This document shows positions 1 through 13,268 of a stretch of DNA of 64,000 nucleotides, one piece after another. Each line of letters opens with the position of its first letter. Position 1 is the stretch's first letter. This DNA is from Amphiduros pacificus. Taxonomy: Eukaryota > Annelida > Polychaeta > Phyllodocida > Hesionidae. Below the pieces are notes generated by a model. The model was not told where the DNA came from, made no database searches, and saw nothing but the letters and a program-made list of their open reading frames with translations. The stretch is from NCBI GenBank assembly GCA_949316495.1, contig OX439000.1, positions 71,368,570 to 71,432,569 of the forward strand, read 5' to 3'. A program made the translations under genes and the position numbers.

Positions 1-2882
1 TGTCTCATATAGTCTGTACCCATTCATGACAGTATTCAGTATTGTGGTATTGTCCAGTGGTAATGTTTTGGTCACCCAGTTGCATACAATACTGTTGCAC
101 TAGATCGGTCATTAGGGCAAATCTCAGCTATTTTTGGTGTGCACTTTACCGAATTCGGCACAATTTATAGGTTTAGGATGGGGAGGGGGTAGGAATGCGG
201 GCGAAATAGAGAAAGTGATTAGATGGTATTTTATGGTCAATGCCCGCTTTGTTATTAGGCATTTAAAGGCATTGAAACATTTGGTTGGGAGAAACAAACA
301 CAACTGATTCTACAAGTTCTCTAACATTATCCCTGACAGCTAAGGTGGAGAATTGATTACTGCACGAACCAATGTAGCAGAAATCCTCAGGGAATTTGCC
401 CACCCAAAGCCTCCCCAGAATTATGTAATGTTCCAAGTGGATCTAACCTCTGTGTATTCAATCCCTACTTTTTCCAAGGTTTCCTCTAACAAGGAGGTCA
501 GTGTGCATCCCCACAGGAGTAGGACCTGTTACATTCACAAGCTGATGTTATTAGCTTTATCAAATAACGCTGAGTAAATGCAAACAATGGATGTTTTATT
601 TTGTATACAGGTTATTGTTGATATAGAGTTTGAGTTATAGCGATATTACTGTTATCAATACAAGCACCTGCCCATGATACATGATAAATTGTCACACATG
701 ACAGCTGAAAGGGATTATGTTATGATATATGAATAGAGAACATGATATAACCCCGGTGTCCTACCGATCCAGGTATGTCCTTATAGCAAGATAATATCAT
801 GGACTAAATAGAGATATTAGTCCATGATAATAGTCAGCCAATCCTACAGAAAATGCTTGCTTCATTGGTGTCAGCTTGGGATTCGACATATCAAAATGAC
901 TTTGCACAAATCTACTTTGGTCGTTGATAATCTTCAATATGTATATATTTAGAAAGCATTAAAAAAAATCGCATATCCTGTACTTTTAACTAGTGATAGA
1001 AATGTTGTGTGCACATAAGACGAAGGCCAGGCCGGAGCTGGCAGTGAAACAAGACCAACGCAGCTATAGCCTTCATAAATAACAACATCTACCAAAACAA
1101 ATCTTGTTCATAATTATGCATTGTCAACAGGAGAGAAACTGAAGCTTGAAAAGTTGTGTCTAGCTGAAGTTACATACAGCCGAGAGGGGTAGGTTTATGG
1201 GGCTACCCTCCTGGTTTACCACGGCGAGGTGAGAAACAGGCAGGGTAACTCGCTTGAACACAAACATTTCTACTGCTTCTGGCCAGGTATGCCAAGTAAA
1301 GAGGGAAAGAGAAATAAAAAAACCACCTTCACTCTTCTCACCGCACTGAGAAAGCTGCCAGCATTTCAACTCCTGCTGACAAGCAGTCACATAGCATTTC
1401 TTTGAAGAAGCCGGTGACATTGTATGGTGCAATCACAGACAAAAATAAGTGTTACATTTCACATAAATTAAAAAGGTATTTTGTGTAGTTTGTTCAATAG
1501 CGTTATATTTAATGGTTGAATAATTGGGTAAGAACAGTCACAAGGTCAATTCAACTTCCTGTAGAGATCACAGGAGACATGTTCACAGAAGTTCAGCACT
1601 CAGAAATATATTTATCTTATTTTATTTTTTTACATTAGTCCATCTGATTCAAATCAAAACATTGCACAATTATGCAATAAGAGTGATGAACTAATAGTTT
1701 GAAGACGTCCACGACTTAGTTGGTTGTGAATAAAAGCTATTGCGATGCTGGAGGGATAGTGCGCTCCCTGGTGACATGCTAACCTGCCATGATATGTGCA
1801 CATTTTATGATCCGCTAGGCATGTCATCTCCATCATGCGTCCCATAGTTGTATGATTATGGCAAACATTCAGGCCGCCAGACATCAAAGCGACAGTTTAT
1901 GTATACGTGACATCACATTATACATAAGAGGATGATATAATATAATGTCGCATTGTGATTTTGAAAAATTTCAAATTCACGTTTGTTTGAATGTAAAGAA
2001 GATATTGAGAATGCTTTTTGGACCGGAAACGGTTACAAAATGACAAGATATGTTAAAAGCGCATGTGCATGGATAGGGACTTGTGTGAGAATGCTAAACA
2101 AAAGAAGCCGCGTTTCACATCGTGTGCACAATACCAAGATGCACATAGGTGAGCATCAAGCAGATGATGCCAAGATGATACCAAGATGTTGCTGATGTTT
2201 ACAAAGTACTGTGAGTCACTCTCACGCCACCTTGTGGGATCAGACATGATATATTAACTGTGACCGTCTTCTCACCACCCTAACACGTCCTGGGATCATC
2301 AGTTCAATCTTTTTATGTTCCAAAGATAAGTCAAAAACCTAGAGGATGAGTGTAGTGAGAAATCGGCCGGTCTCCTCCTCCGCCCTGCATCAGCAGTAGC
2401 TTCTCTGTAGTATTTCTCATCCTTAACGCTAAATTGTACAGGGGCCCACTATTTCATAATAAAATTATCAGGGAGAAATGGTTGGCATACATCTCTTTAG
2501 TGAACCCAACTAACTATCTACAATCCATGCAATACTAATATCTGTTTTTGTTGCTGCTGCTGAGATTGTAACATCTAGGAGATATTTCCTGTGAGACTAT
2601 TGAATGCAGGAAGTTTGGCACACTACCCCTGTTAGGATCAATGATTACGGACGGTAATGAGAGGGCCTGGGCTAAGATATATATAAAAAAACAAAAAAAA
2701 CAGGAGAATGTAAGGTACACTAGATCATACACACTTACGTCATTGTTTCCTGCAATACAACTCACTCCATAATTCTGCATTATTTTCACGAACGTCCCCC
2801 CCCCCCCCCAAAAAAAAAACCCCAAGAAACGTGATGCACGAAACATGTTAATATCGCGGTTGTGCTTTTTGGTTTTTCGTGG
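1..2882. other. Non-coding stretch, no gene recognised
   Basis: I see no coding exon, RNA gene or recognisable mobile element here. The open frames present are short, lack familiar motifs and are unsupported by splice sites or codon pattern. Base composition is AT-rich, with a short C-run/A-run at about 2797-2819. It could be intronic or upstream sequence of the LURAP1-like gene, whose upstream exons are not visible. Confidence 0.5.
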
Positions 2883-2889
2883 ATAAAAG

Positions 2890-3484
2890 CCCCGGGGGGG
2901 GGGGGGGGGGGTACTCTCATAGTCAGCGTTACCGGGGAAGCTGGGCTAAATAGGGTCCTTTTCGCTGATATTTTCCCTAAGACAGGTTAAGATATTTCAT
3001 CATTTCCCCTAAAACAGGGTACTATTTTTCAAATTTCTACCTAAAACAGGGATCACAATCCCCCTTTCCAAATCTCCCCCTTCTGCATCATCCCTAAATG
3101 AGGGTATAACAAATTCAGCTGGTCCTAAATCAGGGTACCAATAATGATAGAATATATCCCTAAATCAGGCTCTGGGGTTTTCAGTTCAATCCGGGTTAAG
3201 ATATTTTATCATTTTCCCTAAAACAGGGTACTGTTTTTCAAATTTCTCCCTAAAACAGAGATCACAATCCCCTTTTCCAAATCTCCTCCTTCTGCATCAT
3301 CCCTATAAATGAGGGTATCAAAAATTCAGCTAGTCCTAAATCAGGGTACCAAATTTCAGCTAGTCCTAAATCAGGGTACTAATAATGATAGAATATTTCC
3401 CTAATTCAGGCTCTGGGGTTTTCAGTTCCATCCCAGCCTCCGCGGGTTAAAATCATGAGAGTAACCCCCCCCCCCCTCCCGGGG
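2890..3484. mobile_element. Non-autonomous DNA transposon (MITE) with G/C-run terminal inverted repeats
   Basis: The left end is CCCC followed by about 18 G and then TACTCTCAT; the right end is ATGAGAGTAA followed by a C-run and CCCGGGG, so the ends are inverted repeats of about 30 bases. ATAAAAG flanks both sides (2883-2889 and 3485-3491), a target duplication of 7 bases, or 8 if a G is shared. The interior holds two diverged tandem copies of a roughly 210-bp unit (from about 2987 and 3196). Each is rich in the phrases CCCTAAAACAGGG and CCTAAATCAGGGTACC. There is no transposase. Superfamily is undecided; an 8-bp duplication would suit hAT, but this is inference. Confidence 0.75.
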
Positions 3485-3491
3485 ATAAAAG

Positions 3492-6360
3492 TAACTGCAA
3501 TTGTATAATATTAAAGATTAAAGATAGTATAATATTAAAGATTAAAGATAGGATTATTTACAAAGTATCAAGTGTGTGGGATATTGGTATTGAACAAGTA
3601 ATTGTGAAACCCAGAGTGTCCATAACATGTCCATGTTGATAGGTATACATGCACCATAGACATACTATTATGCAAGAGGCGTAGGAGCTCCCAGGCCGGA
3701 AAATAAACATTTATATACACCAAATGTTTCTCTCTGTGGACTGAATAGTAAGCCAGAAGTGCATCGCTTCCCAGGCCACTAAATAAACAATATTAGAACA
3801 AATGTTACTCTGTGCAGTCTGAATAGTAAACTGGGAGTGAAGTGGGAGATGATGAAATGAATAGTGAGCTAAAAATGTAAGATCATAAAGAAAAAATAGA
3901 CTTATGCTTTCTCTATGGAGAGGTGAAGAAAGTTCACAGGGCGGTAAATAAACAATAGATGGGGACAACATTGTAAGCTGGACGTTTGGGTTTCTGTGGC
4001 GGTAAATCACGTGTTTCAGGGTCACGTGAGAAGGATGGTCGCCCGGCAGGTGAAATATGCACGTGGTCATCGACCTGTGTAGTTCATTACCTACCGTCAT
4101 CCTTATATTAATGGTAATTACATGATCATTAACGTCACATCAAAGGAGATCTTATTCCATCTCAATGATTAATCTGTGATAACCATGTTTGAAATAATTT
4201 TAACAATTGTACTAAAATGTTACCATAACACTCACTGTCATGCTGATGTCCACAGATGACACCATTTATGAATCATAAACCTGTTTTTCTGCACTGGATA
4301 TTTTTTGTATACAACTAAAACATTGTGTACAAAAATGTTGTGTTAATCCTAGAATGTCAGATGTGAAGAATTGAGACTTCTCCAAATAGATCAAAAAGTA
4401 AAGTCATTGATGTTGAAGGGTTCAGAGAGAAGACACTTAAAACAAAATACAGATCATCGAGAGAAGACAGAGAGGAGATAACATCACGGGGGGTCAGGGA
4501 TCATAAAGTGGGGTAATTGGATCTCATATATATATATATGGGTTTGTTGATGAGAAATTACAGAAATGATGTAACAGCGGTTTTTGAAAATATTACAAAT
4601 ATGTATTTGCATGATGGTATGAAGTACTCCCGCAGCTGGTAGACCACTCTGGGTCTGTTAGTGTGATAACATAGAACATCCAGTAGACTTTATAATCTAT
4701 TATGTGATGGCACACTCAATTTTAACAGTTTTGTATACGTATCTAAATGATTGACAGATCAATTTTACCAACGTTATATATATTAAACAGATGATGTATT
4801 ATTTAGTAATGATAAGATTATATCAATATTTTGGGAGATTAATAGATTACCCAATACGGTTAATCCTGCATACATTGGGTGTTTATAAACAATGGAGGAT
4901 TTATCAAACAATAAATAAGATATAACATCTAATCCATCCTTCTAAAGGACAACACTATACTGTATGTCCACTTTATGAAACAATATGATTCTGATAATAA
5001 AAAGTTATTATATAAAGCCAAGATTATAATCAATATAATATTGATTTAGATAATATCAACGATTGTTAAGGTCTCAATGGTGAGAGAACTGCCATATGTA
5101 ATGAAATTAGAGATACAGGCAAAATATAAATTACTTGCTGAATGTTCCCTATACCGTATGCTTTCTGAACATCACTCAATATGATTCCCACTGTATATGA
5201 GAAATATAGTTGTGTGGTCTGGAACACGGTGGTTTAGCATACCCCTTGTCATAGCCTCCTGACCACGTCCATCACATACCATATGTTACAGATAGCTATG
5301 TGTGATGTGGCGTCTAGTCCGGACCTGGTCAGACATTAATAACGGATCGTATAGGGGGCGGGGAGGTGGGTGGGGTAAATGGGAGGGGGGGGGGGGGGCT
5401 AGAGAAATAGGGTGGGGGATGGAAGGAGATGAATTTGCCGATTTTTTTTTACTGTGCAATTCTCATACACCCCATTCAGAACCTGATGAAAAATACACGG
5501 TGACATTTAATTTCTTATCTAAATATGCAACATGAAATACTTAATATTAGTTAATAGTCCAGTCAAAATATGAAATGACCCAGAACAAATTAGAACAGAA
5601 ACCATTTTGGTGTTATTTGTCTCAGAATGTTACCCAGATGAACATATAAAAAGTCTACCAAAATCAACTTAGTGGAACATCACATAACTTGCATAAATTC
5701 AAAATGGCCACCTCTTATTGACGTTTCATTTCATGCTTATATTCAGGTTTTTTTCTATGATTAAAGGTTCCTTGCACACTGAAATAATGTCATGCCCTTG
5801 CTGTTGGTGTTAAGCAGTTATTTTAAGGCCATAATAAGGAAATAAATAGCTTATGTAGTTTCTTGTAATGTATTTCATACGATGCCAGCATCATTCTGCT
5901 ATGAAATACATTGTATATTCTTAACATCTTTATGGTGGAAAGAAAAAAAGAGCATACATTAATACCAGTTAGAAAAAAGGACCGTCAGAAGTGTTGCCAC
6001 TATTCGTGAACAGCATGATGAAGACTTGGCCAAAACTGTCAAAGCTAGAATATAATTTGTTAATAACCTACATGCTGCTAATGCTGTCAAACATCAGGCA
6101 TGCAGCACCAATTTCTACAGAGGCAAGTCAATTCCTCACAAATTCCGAATTTAATGTCAAACGAGGCGTGTGGCATCACCTTCCTTCATTACCTTTAGAT
6201 GTCCATATAAATAACTTAAGCATTTAGGTAAAATAATGCTATGGCTGTGGACACAAATAACACAAAGTTCCTATTCACACATACATAATTTGAAATATCA
6301 GTTCAGATATTAGTTGTTTTTGTGCACTTAATTATCAAGGATCGAATCACAGATTACATG
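3492..6360. other. Non-coding stretch with a G-rich patch
   Basis: No gene is recognised. A G-rich segment at about 5353-5425 contains several G-runs, one about 14 long, and could form a G-quadruplex. A short (AT)n tract lies at about 4529-4539. Small open frames here show no conserved motif. Confidence 0.45.
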
Positions 6361-7347
6361 TCAGATTCCAAATACAGATATGTTCAAATATTCATGAACA
6401 GTTATAAAATCATTGGGAACATGAATTAGGTTAACATCATCTGTGTGATCTTTTTGAACGTGAATTTTCATTAGACCATTTAGCCTCTTCTGTGTCATGC
6501 TGGCCCAAGAGTATGTTTTCACCTTGAAAACTGAATGATTGTTCACTGGTAGCATTTGTTGCTGGCATTACAAGAACTTCACTGTATAGAGATGCACCAT
6601 TAGTAATCATAAAATGAATTATGGAATTTCATGTTGGTGTGTTCTTTTCAAGAACTATGTTGCTTTTTAATTTGTCTATTTGAGTTTTCAGTCTCTGTGC
6701 ATTAATTTCTGAAGCATACAGATTTGTCATTATTGCAAACTTCTGGTCATATGTACATTACCAGCATAAATCAATATACACTTTATAGCCTGGATGATCA
6801 AATATATCGTCTTTAGCATTGATTATGAAATCTGCATCTTCATAATAGATTTTTCTGTAATGTTCCTGTGGGGTGCTGGGGTGATATGTAGGCCCTAATC
6901 TAGAGAGCTGGGGACCAGTTACCCCTAATGCATTACATTTTTTATTCACTTTGTTCTAAAATTGATCAAATTCTGTGTCTGTCTGTTTTGTTTTGAGTGT
7001 TATCATTGTTGGGCTAGCCATTCTCTGGCTTTCTGCTGCTGACACTGATGGACTTTGACGGATTTACTAAGATTATACGTGATTATAACTGTGTTTCAGA
7101 ATGTTTTCTGCCAATAAGACACCAAAGTCATGTACACATCTAATACACCTCTAATTCTACTGTGCATTTTAGAATCTATAACATAATCTAAAGCCTCTTT
7201 CCAGACTTCATTTAAAACTTTAAAATTCACAATGACATTGTTCATAGCATCTGTCTTTACTGTCCATCTGGTTGGACAAAAGACCCTTAGGCCAGGAGAA
7301 CCAGTAGTTATTTTTTCTTTTATCTTAGTAGTCACCAAGCAGACCAA
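6361..7347 (-). pseudogene. hAT-type transposase relic (ZMYM1-like / DUF4371 group)
   Basis: Minus-strand pieces lie in the correct order for a hAT transposase. About 7347-7096 reads FCPTRWTVKTDAMNN... followed by a VWKEALD / IRGV segment, typical of the central region. About 6949-6758 reads NALGVTGPQL...EHYRKIYYE and FDHPGYKVY, typical of the domain before the C-terminus. About 6590-6530 reads LVMPATNATSEQSFS, the signature C-terminal dimerisation motif (usually PATNA.SERSFS), and 6511-6361 gives the ASMTQKRLNGLMKIH tail. The frame shifts just after the SFS motif, and stops separate the blocks, so it is inactive. The N-terminal zinc finger and terminal inverted repeats are not visible. Family assignment rests on remembered motifs. 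Confidence 0.75.
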
Positions 7348-7483
7348 TGATGAGTTTCAATAGGTTCTGTGGCAAAGATAGAGTTTGTCTTCAGACTACG
7401 ACCTGACACTTTCGAGTCAAGGATTTTGGGTCATCAGTTTCAAATTATTTTGAGCGATGCACTAAACCCTCTTACCATCAGCT

Positions 7484-8010
7484 TTGAACTTTCTATGTGG
7501 TAACCTAAGTTTGAGAAAAGGTGGGGGCCCCAGCCCCCCTGTTCCTACCCCTATGTATGACATTAAGACATTGCCACATGAGTGTGAAATATATCCAGCC
7601 CATGATCAGATGTCTTATCCTGATGCTGCATGTTCATTTCTGCCTGATTCAGTGGTCCTCTTGCTTCAGAATATCATTAAAGTAGCTGATGTTGAAATCA
7701 GATGGGTAATGACATTTGATTGCAAAGTTTGGGGTATAAATATTTAAATTACACTGTGAGGAAAAGGTGCTTGAAAACCTCATTTCATGAATGCTTTAAT
7801 CATAATCTGCATAAACATGGGTTTTCATGCAGTTACAAAATATGAATATAGTGCAGCAGTTTGTGATGGTGTAGACATTCCAGATTTTTCTGATGGACAC
7901 TTTTTCAGTAAGTTTGACAATGCAGTTGCAGAAAACATGGGCTAGACTGTTCAAGTGCATGTGGACAATGCAGAGGAGTCATCATCCAAAAATGGATGAT
8001 GATGAAAATA
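7484..8010 (+). other. Coding-like remnant of unknown family
   Basis: A plus-strand frame at 7484-7747 contains a coherent-looking block (PHECEIYPAHDQMSYPDAAC then LPDSVVLLLQNIIK), and nearby at about 7800-7980 another frame reads DIPDFSDGHFFSKFDNAVAE and VQVHVDNAEES. The pieces look like decayed protein sequence rather than chance, perhaps from a second transposon next to the hAT relic. I do not recognise the family and give no function. Confidence 0.25.
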
Positions 8011-11000
8011 ATACTTCTTGTCAACCTAAGTTCATCATTGTAATGTATACAATAGGGAAGTAATAATTAGACATATTTTATGGTACTATTCGCTGTTGGT
8101 AGTAAATTCAGCTTTTAATTTGAAGCATTCAAAGCTGCTCATACAATCCTAGGAAATTAATAAATATAATTATGAGGCAAAGAACAAAAGAAAAAAACCC
8201 AAAACATAACAAAACAAATAACAGAAAAAACTATGTGGGACAGAGATCATGGTGTCATACCATAAACATTTGTAATATGGTACTTTCACATTCTTTAGTG
8301 ATGGAAGGTGATTTTTGGGTCTTATGTACCTGAGTGTCTATGCCAGGCAGCAGGTTTAAGACCCCTCCCCACATTTTGAAAAGAGCAGGGGACTGCCTCC
8401 CTGTGTGTGAATGGACTATCCCTCTTCAATATGATCACCACTAATAGTTACCTACAGCTTGCAATGATGTGCAAATTCAAATTGTTAATGGGTCGTTAAA
8501 CACAGGTTTTTTAAAAAATTCTAATTGGAAATTATTGTTCTCTCTCCTTTTTGAGAACTTGTTATTGTAGAATAATATGTGTTGTAGAGGATATCACAGA
8601 AAAGGTGTAAAATAGACAGATATAATCAGAATACAAGCAAAGTTCCAGTTTTCGACTTATTATTCTACTTTTATTGGTCATTTTTGAGGAAGAGTACAAA
8701 ATATGGGTATTACCAATTTGAAAAGTTTCCGAATGGATTTCTCATGTCCAAAAAACATAAAATAGACTCTAAGATTACTCATATATGTCAAATAGGAGCC
8801 AAGCTATATAATTTTTAAGATTTGCCCTGCCATGTGTCGGCCATTTTGGATTTATGCAAATAACGCATTGTTCCACTACTTGGATTTTGGTAGACTTTTA
8901 CTATGTTATTCTCTAGGCTCTTCTGAGACATTTTCTATCAGTTTTATTTCTGTTCTAATTTGTTCCGGGTTAGGCCATTTTTTGTCATGTATTGACTGGA
9001 CTATAATACCATTATTAACCTTTGTTATATTGATGGATGGCAATCTAAGTTCGACATATCAAGCTTTGACTTTGTCTTTTAAGTGAACTGCAATACTGAA
9101 GGGAAAGGGTTTGGTGTCTGTTTAAATCCTCCCTTAAACAAAAAAACTGACAATATAACTGTTGAATTAGCTTAATGTTGGCATTGTCAATATTTTTCCC
9201 CACGTACTTGTCTCATCGATACTTTTTTCTACTTTATTCCACCCTCCGAATGCTTCATTGTCCATCTTTTACACTCACAATCGACTCATTATGTAACTTC
9301 TAAATCCATATTATGAATACCATTTTAAAATTAAAAACAATTTCTGTCAATATGATAAAATAACACCGACAACCTTTTTCAAATACCGAAAAGCACATAT
9401 CTGGAGGTCCTAGAAACGTTTTGTTTTACAAAACCTATGAATAGACAGCCAAGCATTATGGCAGGCACGAAGACATGAATGGATTGCTGCGGGAGGTTCT
9501 AGCCATGAGGCATAGCTCGCACAGAAAAATAATATTTATCATGTAAAAATAAGCGGCCCTGAGACACAGGAATACACTAGAGAAACCAGGCGAGAGAGTT
9601 TATTAGGAATGTTGAGCCAAATAGATGAGCAGATAGGAACACCTTCTATAGCTGCCGTGTCACATACCATTATAGATACAAAGGTTACCAGTGGTTTTAT
9701 GCTCATAAATGAAAAGGCAATTGTTGCATGTTTGAAATTTTTATCTGTACCAGAAAAGGAAGACACATTTGTAGCAATACATACATAATGGGATATAACG
9801 AATTCCAACATCTATATGCCGCGATTTGCTTTATTCATAAATTATAGATCACCTCCAAGATGCATGATAAGAACAGATATCTTGAGTAAACAGAGATAAT
9901 ATAAATATATGTCCTCAGATAACTCGTTGTTGATAGGAAAGTCAAAGGTTAATCTTTGTGATAGAACACATAAAATACATATGATAAAACTTCATAAAAG
10001 TGCAGAGCTTCCAGTTGATTTACAGCGACTCTGTTATCTCGAGATAAACTACTCGGATAACGAGAGTAAACGAGAGGCGCGAGGCAATGCACGAGAGTTG
10101 AGCTCGACCAACACGGCTTGTACTGGCGTGAACGTGAAACAAAGTTCTGGGCACTCACAAAATCTCATCGCGATGGCACGGAATATCCAAAACCTACCTG
10201 AGAAGGTCTGCAAAAAAGGTTTAGGAGGGAAAAAAGGTGATAGTGCCTGGGATAGGTACATTTCACCTGAAGTGAGTCGTCTCTCATTGGGGCAGGATGA
10301 CCACTTAGCTTGGAGAACGCTGGTCTTAACATAGCTGGCATTCTTGGCACAGAAAAAGGGGGAACCTTCTCAGGTGATTGGTGGGGTGCATAAACAGGAT
10401 GGTGGCAATTGTTCTTATCGAAGCTGCAAGCTCCCACAGATAATGAAGACACATGAGACAGGATATAGATGCAATTATCCTTGTCAACTCGATCCTGCTC
10501 TTGTTATCAAAGTAGAAAAAACAGAAATACTCATCTTTTAAATGCTCAAGACCTGGTAAACAAACTTATAAATAACCACAACCTACACAATGGCCAGAAT
10601 CGAAAAATCATCGCTAGAACTGATGATAGATGATTTTAAGAAATAGGTTATAAAACATCTTCCACCTGCAATAATATAGGTAGTAGAATAGGAATGGTGT
10701 GATACGATAATAGGTCCAGGAGGGGTTATAACAGGTGGAAGATAGCTGCTCCTTCCTCCTCACATGCAGAAAATAGGTAGATCAGTAGTTGCTCTGCTTC
10801 AATAGACCAACCAGATAGTCTGGATTTGTATTTGGGATGCCATTGATAAATGATGTGTTAAGACCTGAACAACACCAGCTAGAATTATTAATAAAAAAAC
10901 ATCTCTGTCTTGGAATTTATGCTGAAGCACTCATGAGTTTGGTGGTCTGTAACACCAACGAGACATCCCAGCAGGCGTTTATATGTTGCAACAAGGATCT

Positions 11001-12600
11001 CAGGTTGGACCTATTTTCTGGCGGAGTGATCACAGCGTCTATGATAATGATGCAGCTGGGTCTGATTGGAGAGGCAACACTTTACCTGTCTTCAGAGATC
11101 TCACTACATGCTTATCTTCCAGATGGAGGCAACAAGTCGCTCTCAAACTCAAGATTTATCTAAAAATCGTTGCACCAGACTGAGCAACATTGTTGCAAGA
11201 TTGCTGATGTTATTTGGAATATATAGGGCTTATAATACCACAAAGCTAAGAGAGTGTAGAAATAGGAAAACGCAAACTAAAACCAGAAAATTATCAGTCT
11301 CTGTTTCCAACTGTTAAATATCATTATATTATAGAATTAGTTTTTTTTTTTGCTTTTCTTTATCTTTAATATCTACGGTTTTATATTACAAAACTCACCC
11401 ATGGTCAATATTTATATATATCAAAGTCATTTTGGAAAAAGATGAGGGTACAGTATAACCCTGATGACGAAAGTCAACCATATGAACTTTTATCGAGAAA
11501 TATCTAACAGGATGTCATTTTGATCCTGTGCCAACTGAGGCATATACCTGCCTTTTACTGTCTTTTATTTTAGTTTTTATTTTAGGATGTGTCACCTGCC
11601 ATTCAAAGGTTTTGCTCACATCTCTTGGAATACAAATATGAACTAAATGAGATATAACAAATTATATGCTTACAAAAAATGTTCTGCCATCAATAAATAC
11701 ATAAATGGCATCCTTAAAGTTTCAAGAAAAACTGAAATATGTTGTGAAACATTAACTGGACAAAACCTTGGTGGATAAAACAAGTGTGATGTTATGTGTT
11801 ATTCTAATTTGGTGGATAGGATTGGTTTGTGGGAAGTGGCATGGACACAGAAATGTGTAAGAGATAAAAAAGAAGCTTTTTCTCACTCCTCGCCCTCCAC
11901 ACCTGGCTACAGGCTAATGCTCGGAACCCTGGAAATAGTCATAAAACCACAGCATGTAGTACTGTTATTTTGTCCTCAAATGACTTGTCAAATATTTGCC
12001 TCCAGAAATGAGAATGCCAAACAGATCATAAGATAACTGAAAACAACAGAGATCTATTGTAGTTTTGTAATCCCATAAAGAATAAGAGATTGACCAAGAT
12101 GCTACTATTGGTGAAAAAGATTAACTCCCACCACAAAAGCGAAAGTCTTATAAATCAAATAAAATAGCCAAGTACAATAAGTGAAATATTGCCTGGGTTC
12201 TTAGAATTGTAGTAATATATGTAGGTAGGTTATACAAGTAAAGATGAAGATAAAACTTTGTTTGAAAGTTGCAGCAAACTAAATGTCATGGACACACAGT
12301 AGCATCTGTCTGTGGTAAATATGCTCCAGGTTTCTTTTGAAGCAATATCTTAAACGGTTTTCTTGCAGAAACACACTTAAGCTCATAGATCTTGTTACTC
12401 TTCAACGATCATCAAATTATAGGGTAAAGCAAAAAAGAAAAAGGAAACGTGAAAAAAATGACAAGATAGAAGTGATGCCCTTTAACCATGGTCACTGTGA
12501 ACTGAGTGAGACATAATAGTCGAGTGAGATTTTTCACGATGCTGTATCCAGCTCTGACAGGTCTCATATATATATACTAGTCAACTGACGTACTGAGAGA
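8011..12600. other. Non-coding stretch, probably intronic or intergenic
   Basis: No recognisable gene, SINE, LINE or tandem array. Open frames up to 141 codons (9909-10334) overlap frames on the other strand and lack domain signatures, so I do not call them. The DNA could be part of the intron preceding the exon at 13269. Confidence 0.4.
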
Positions 12601-12603
12601 GAG

Positions 12604-12606
<3 letters not shown>

Positions 12607-12651
<45 letters not shown>
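12607..12651. repeat. (AT)n microsatellite
   Basis: An uninterrupted run of AT dinucleotides of about 45 bases. The matching IYIYIY open frame on the minus strand is an artefact of it. Confidence 0.95.
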
Positions 12652-12655
<4 letters not shown>

Positions 12656-13268
12656 GAGCTCCAAAGAGAAAGATAATGAGACAAGGTTCTATGGGCCATG
12701 TTATTGTCCTGGGCAGGCAGGCCTGAAATATGCACTCTCACCTTTGACCCAGGTAACTTCAATCATTCTCAGGAAACGTCCTTGTGAAATAAAACTCAAA
12801 GCAGTTATTACCGTCAACTTGAGGTTATGTTTTAGTGACACGTGCTGTATTGAGTTGATGTGTTTCGGTATTTAAAATGAAATACTGAATACTGGCATTC
12901 AGTCTTTTAGTAAAAGGCAAATATTTTTGTTAATATCAATCCATAGGTTCTCGAGTTTGAGCTATCTTTAAAAACAATGAATATGGAGGGGGAAATCTTT
13001 AAGTTTTAAATCAAATAAGCCATTTTATTTCTTTTAGTTTGATACATATGGGTTTGACAAGAGACTTGTATCCATCGTACCTACGTAAACTGATTAATTG
13101 CATGCATTCTCTTTACGTTTTTATTTGAATAAGACAACATATTTTATGACAGGAAATGTGATATTATGACTTCTTTTTATTTGAAATGTAAACTAAAAAT
13201 ATAAAAATGGTTTTATCGATGATGATACAGAATGTTTGTAACATGTGAATATTGCTTTACACTTTCAG

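Noticed and set aside
8832-9086. 84-codon hydrophobic frame
   Set aside because: Hydrophobicity follows from T-rich composition; no family motif or context.
9909-10334. 141-codon plus-strand frame
   Set aside because: No recognisable domain, overlaps frames on the other strand and has no splice or polyadenylation context; a chance frame is likely.
13245-13268. ATG at 13245 as start of the LURAP1-like protein
   Set aside because: It lies upstream of a good splice acceptor and adds residues with no family similarity; the exon is more likely internal at its 5' edge.
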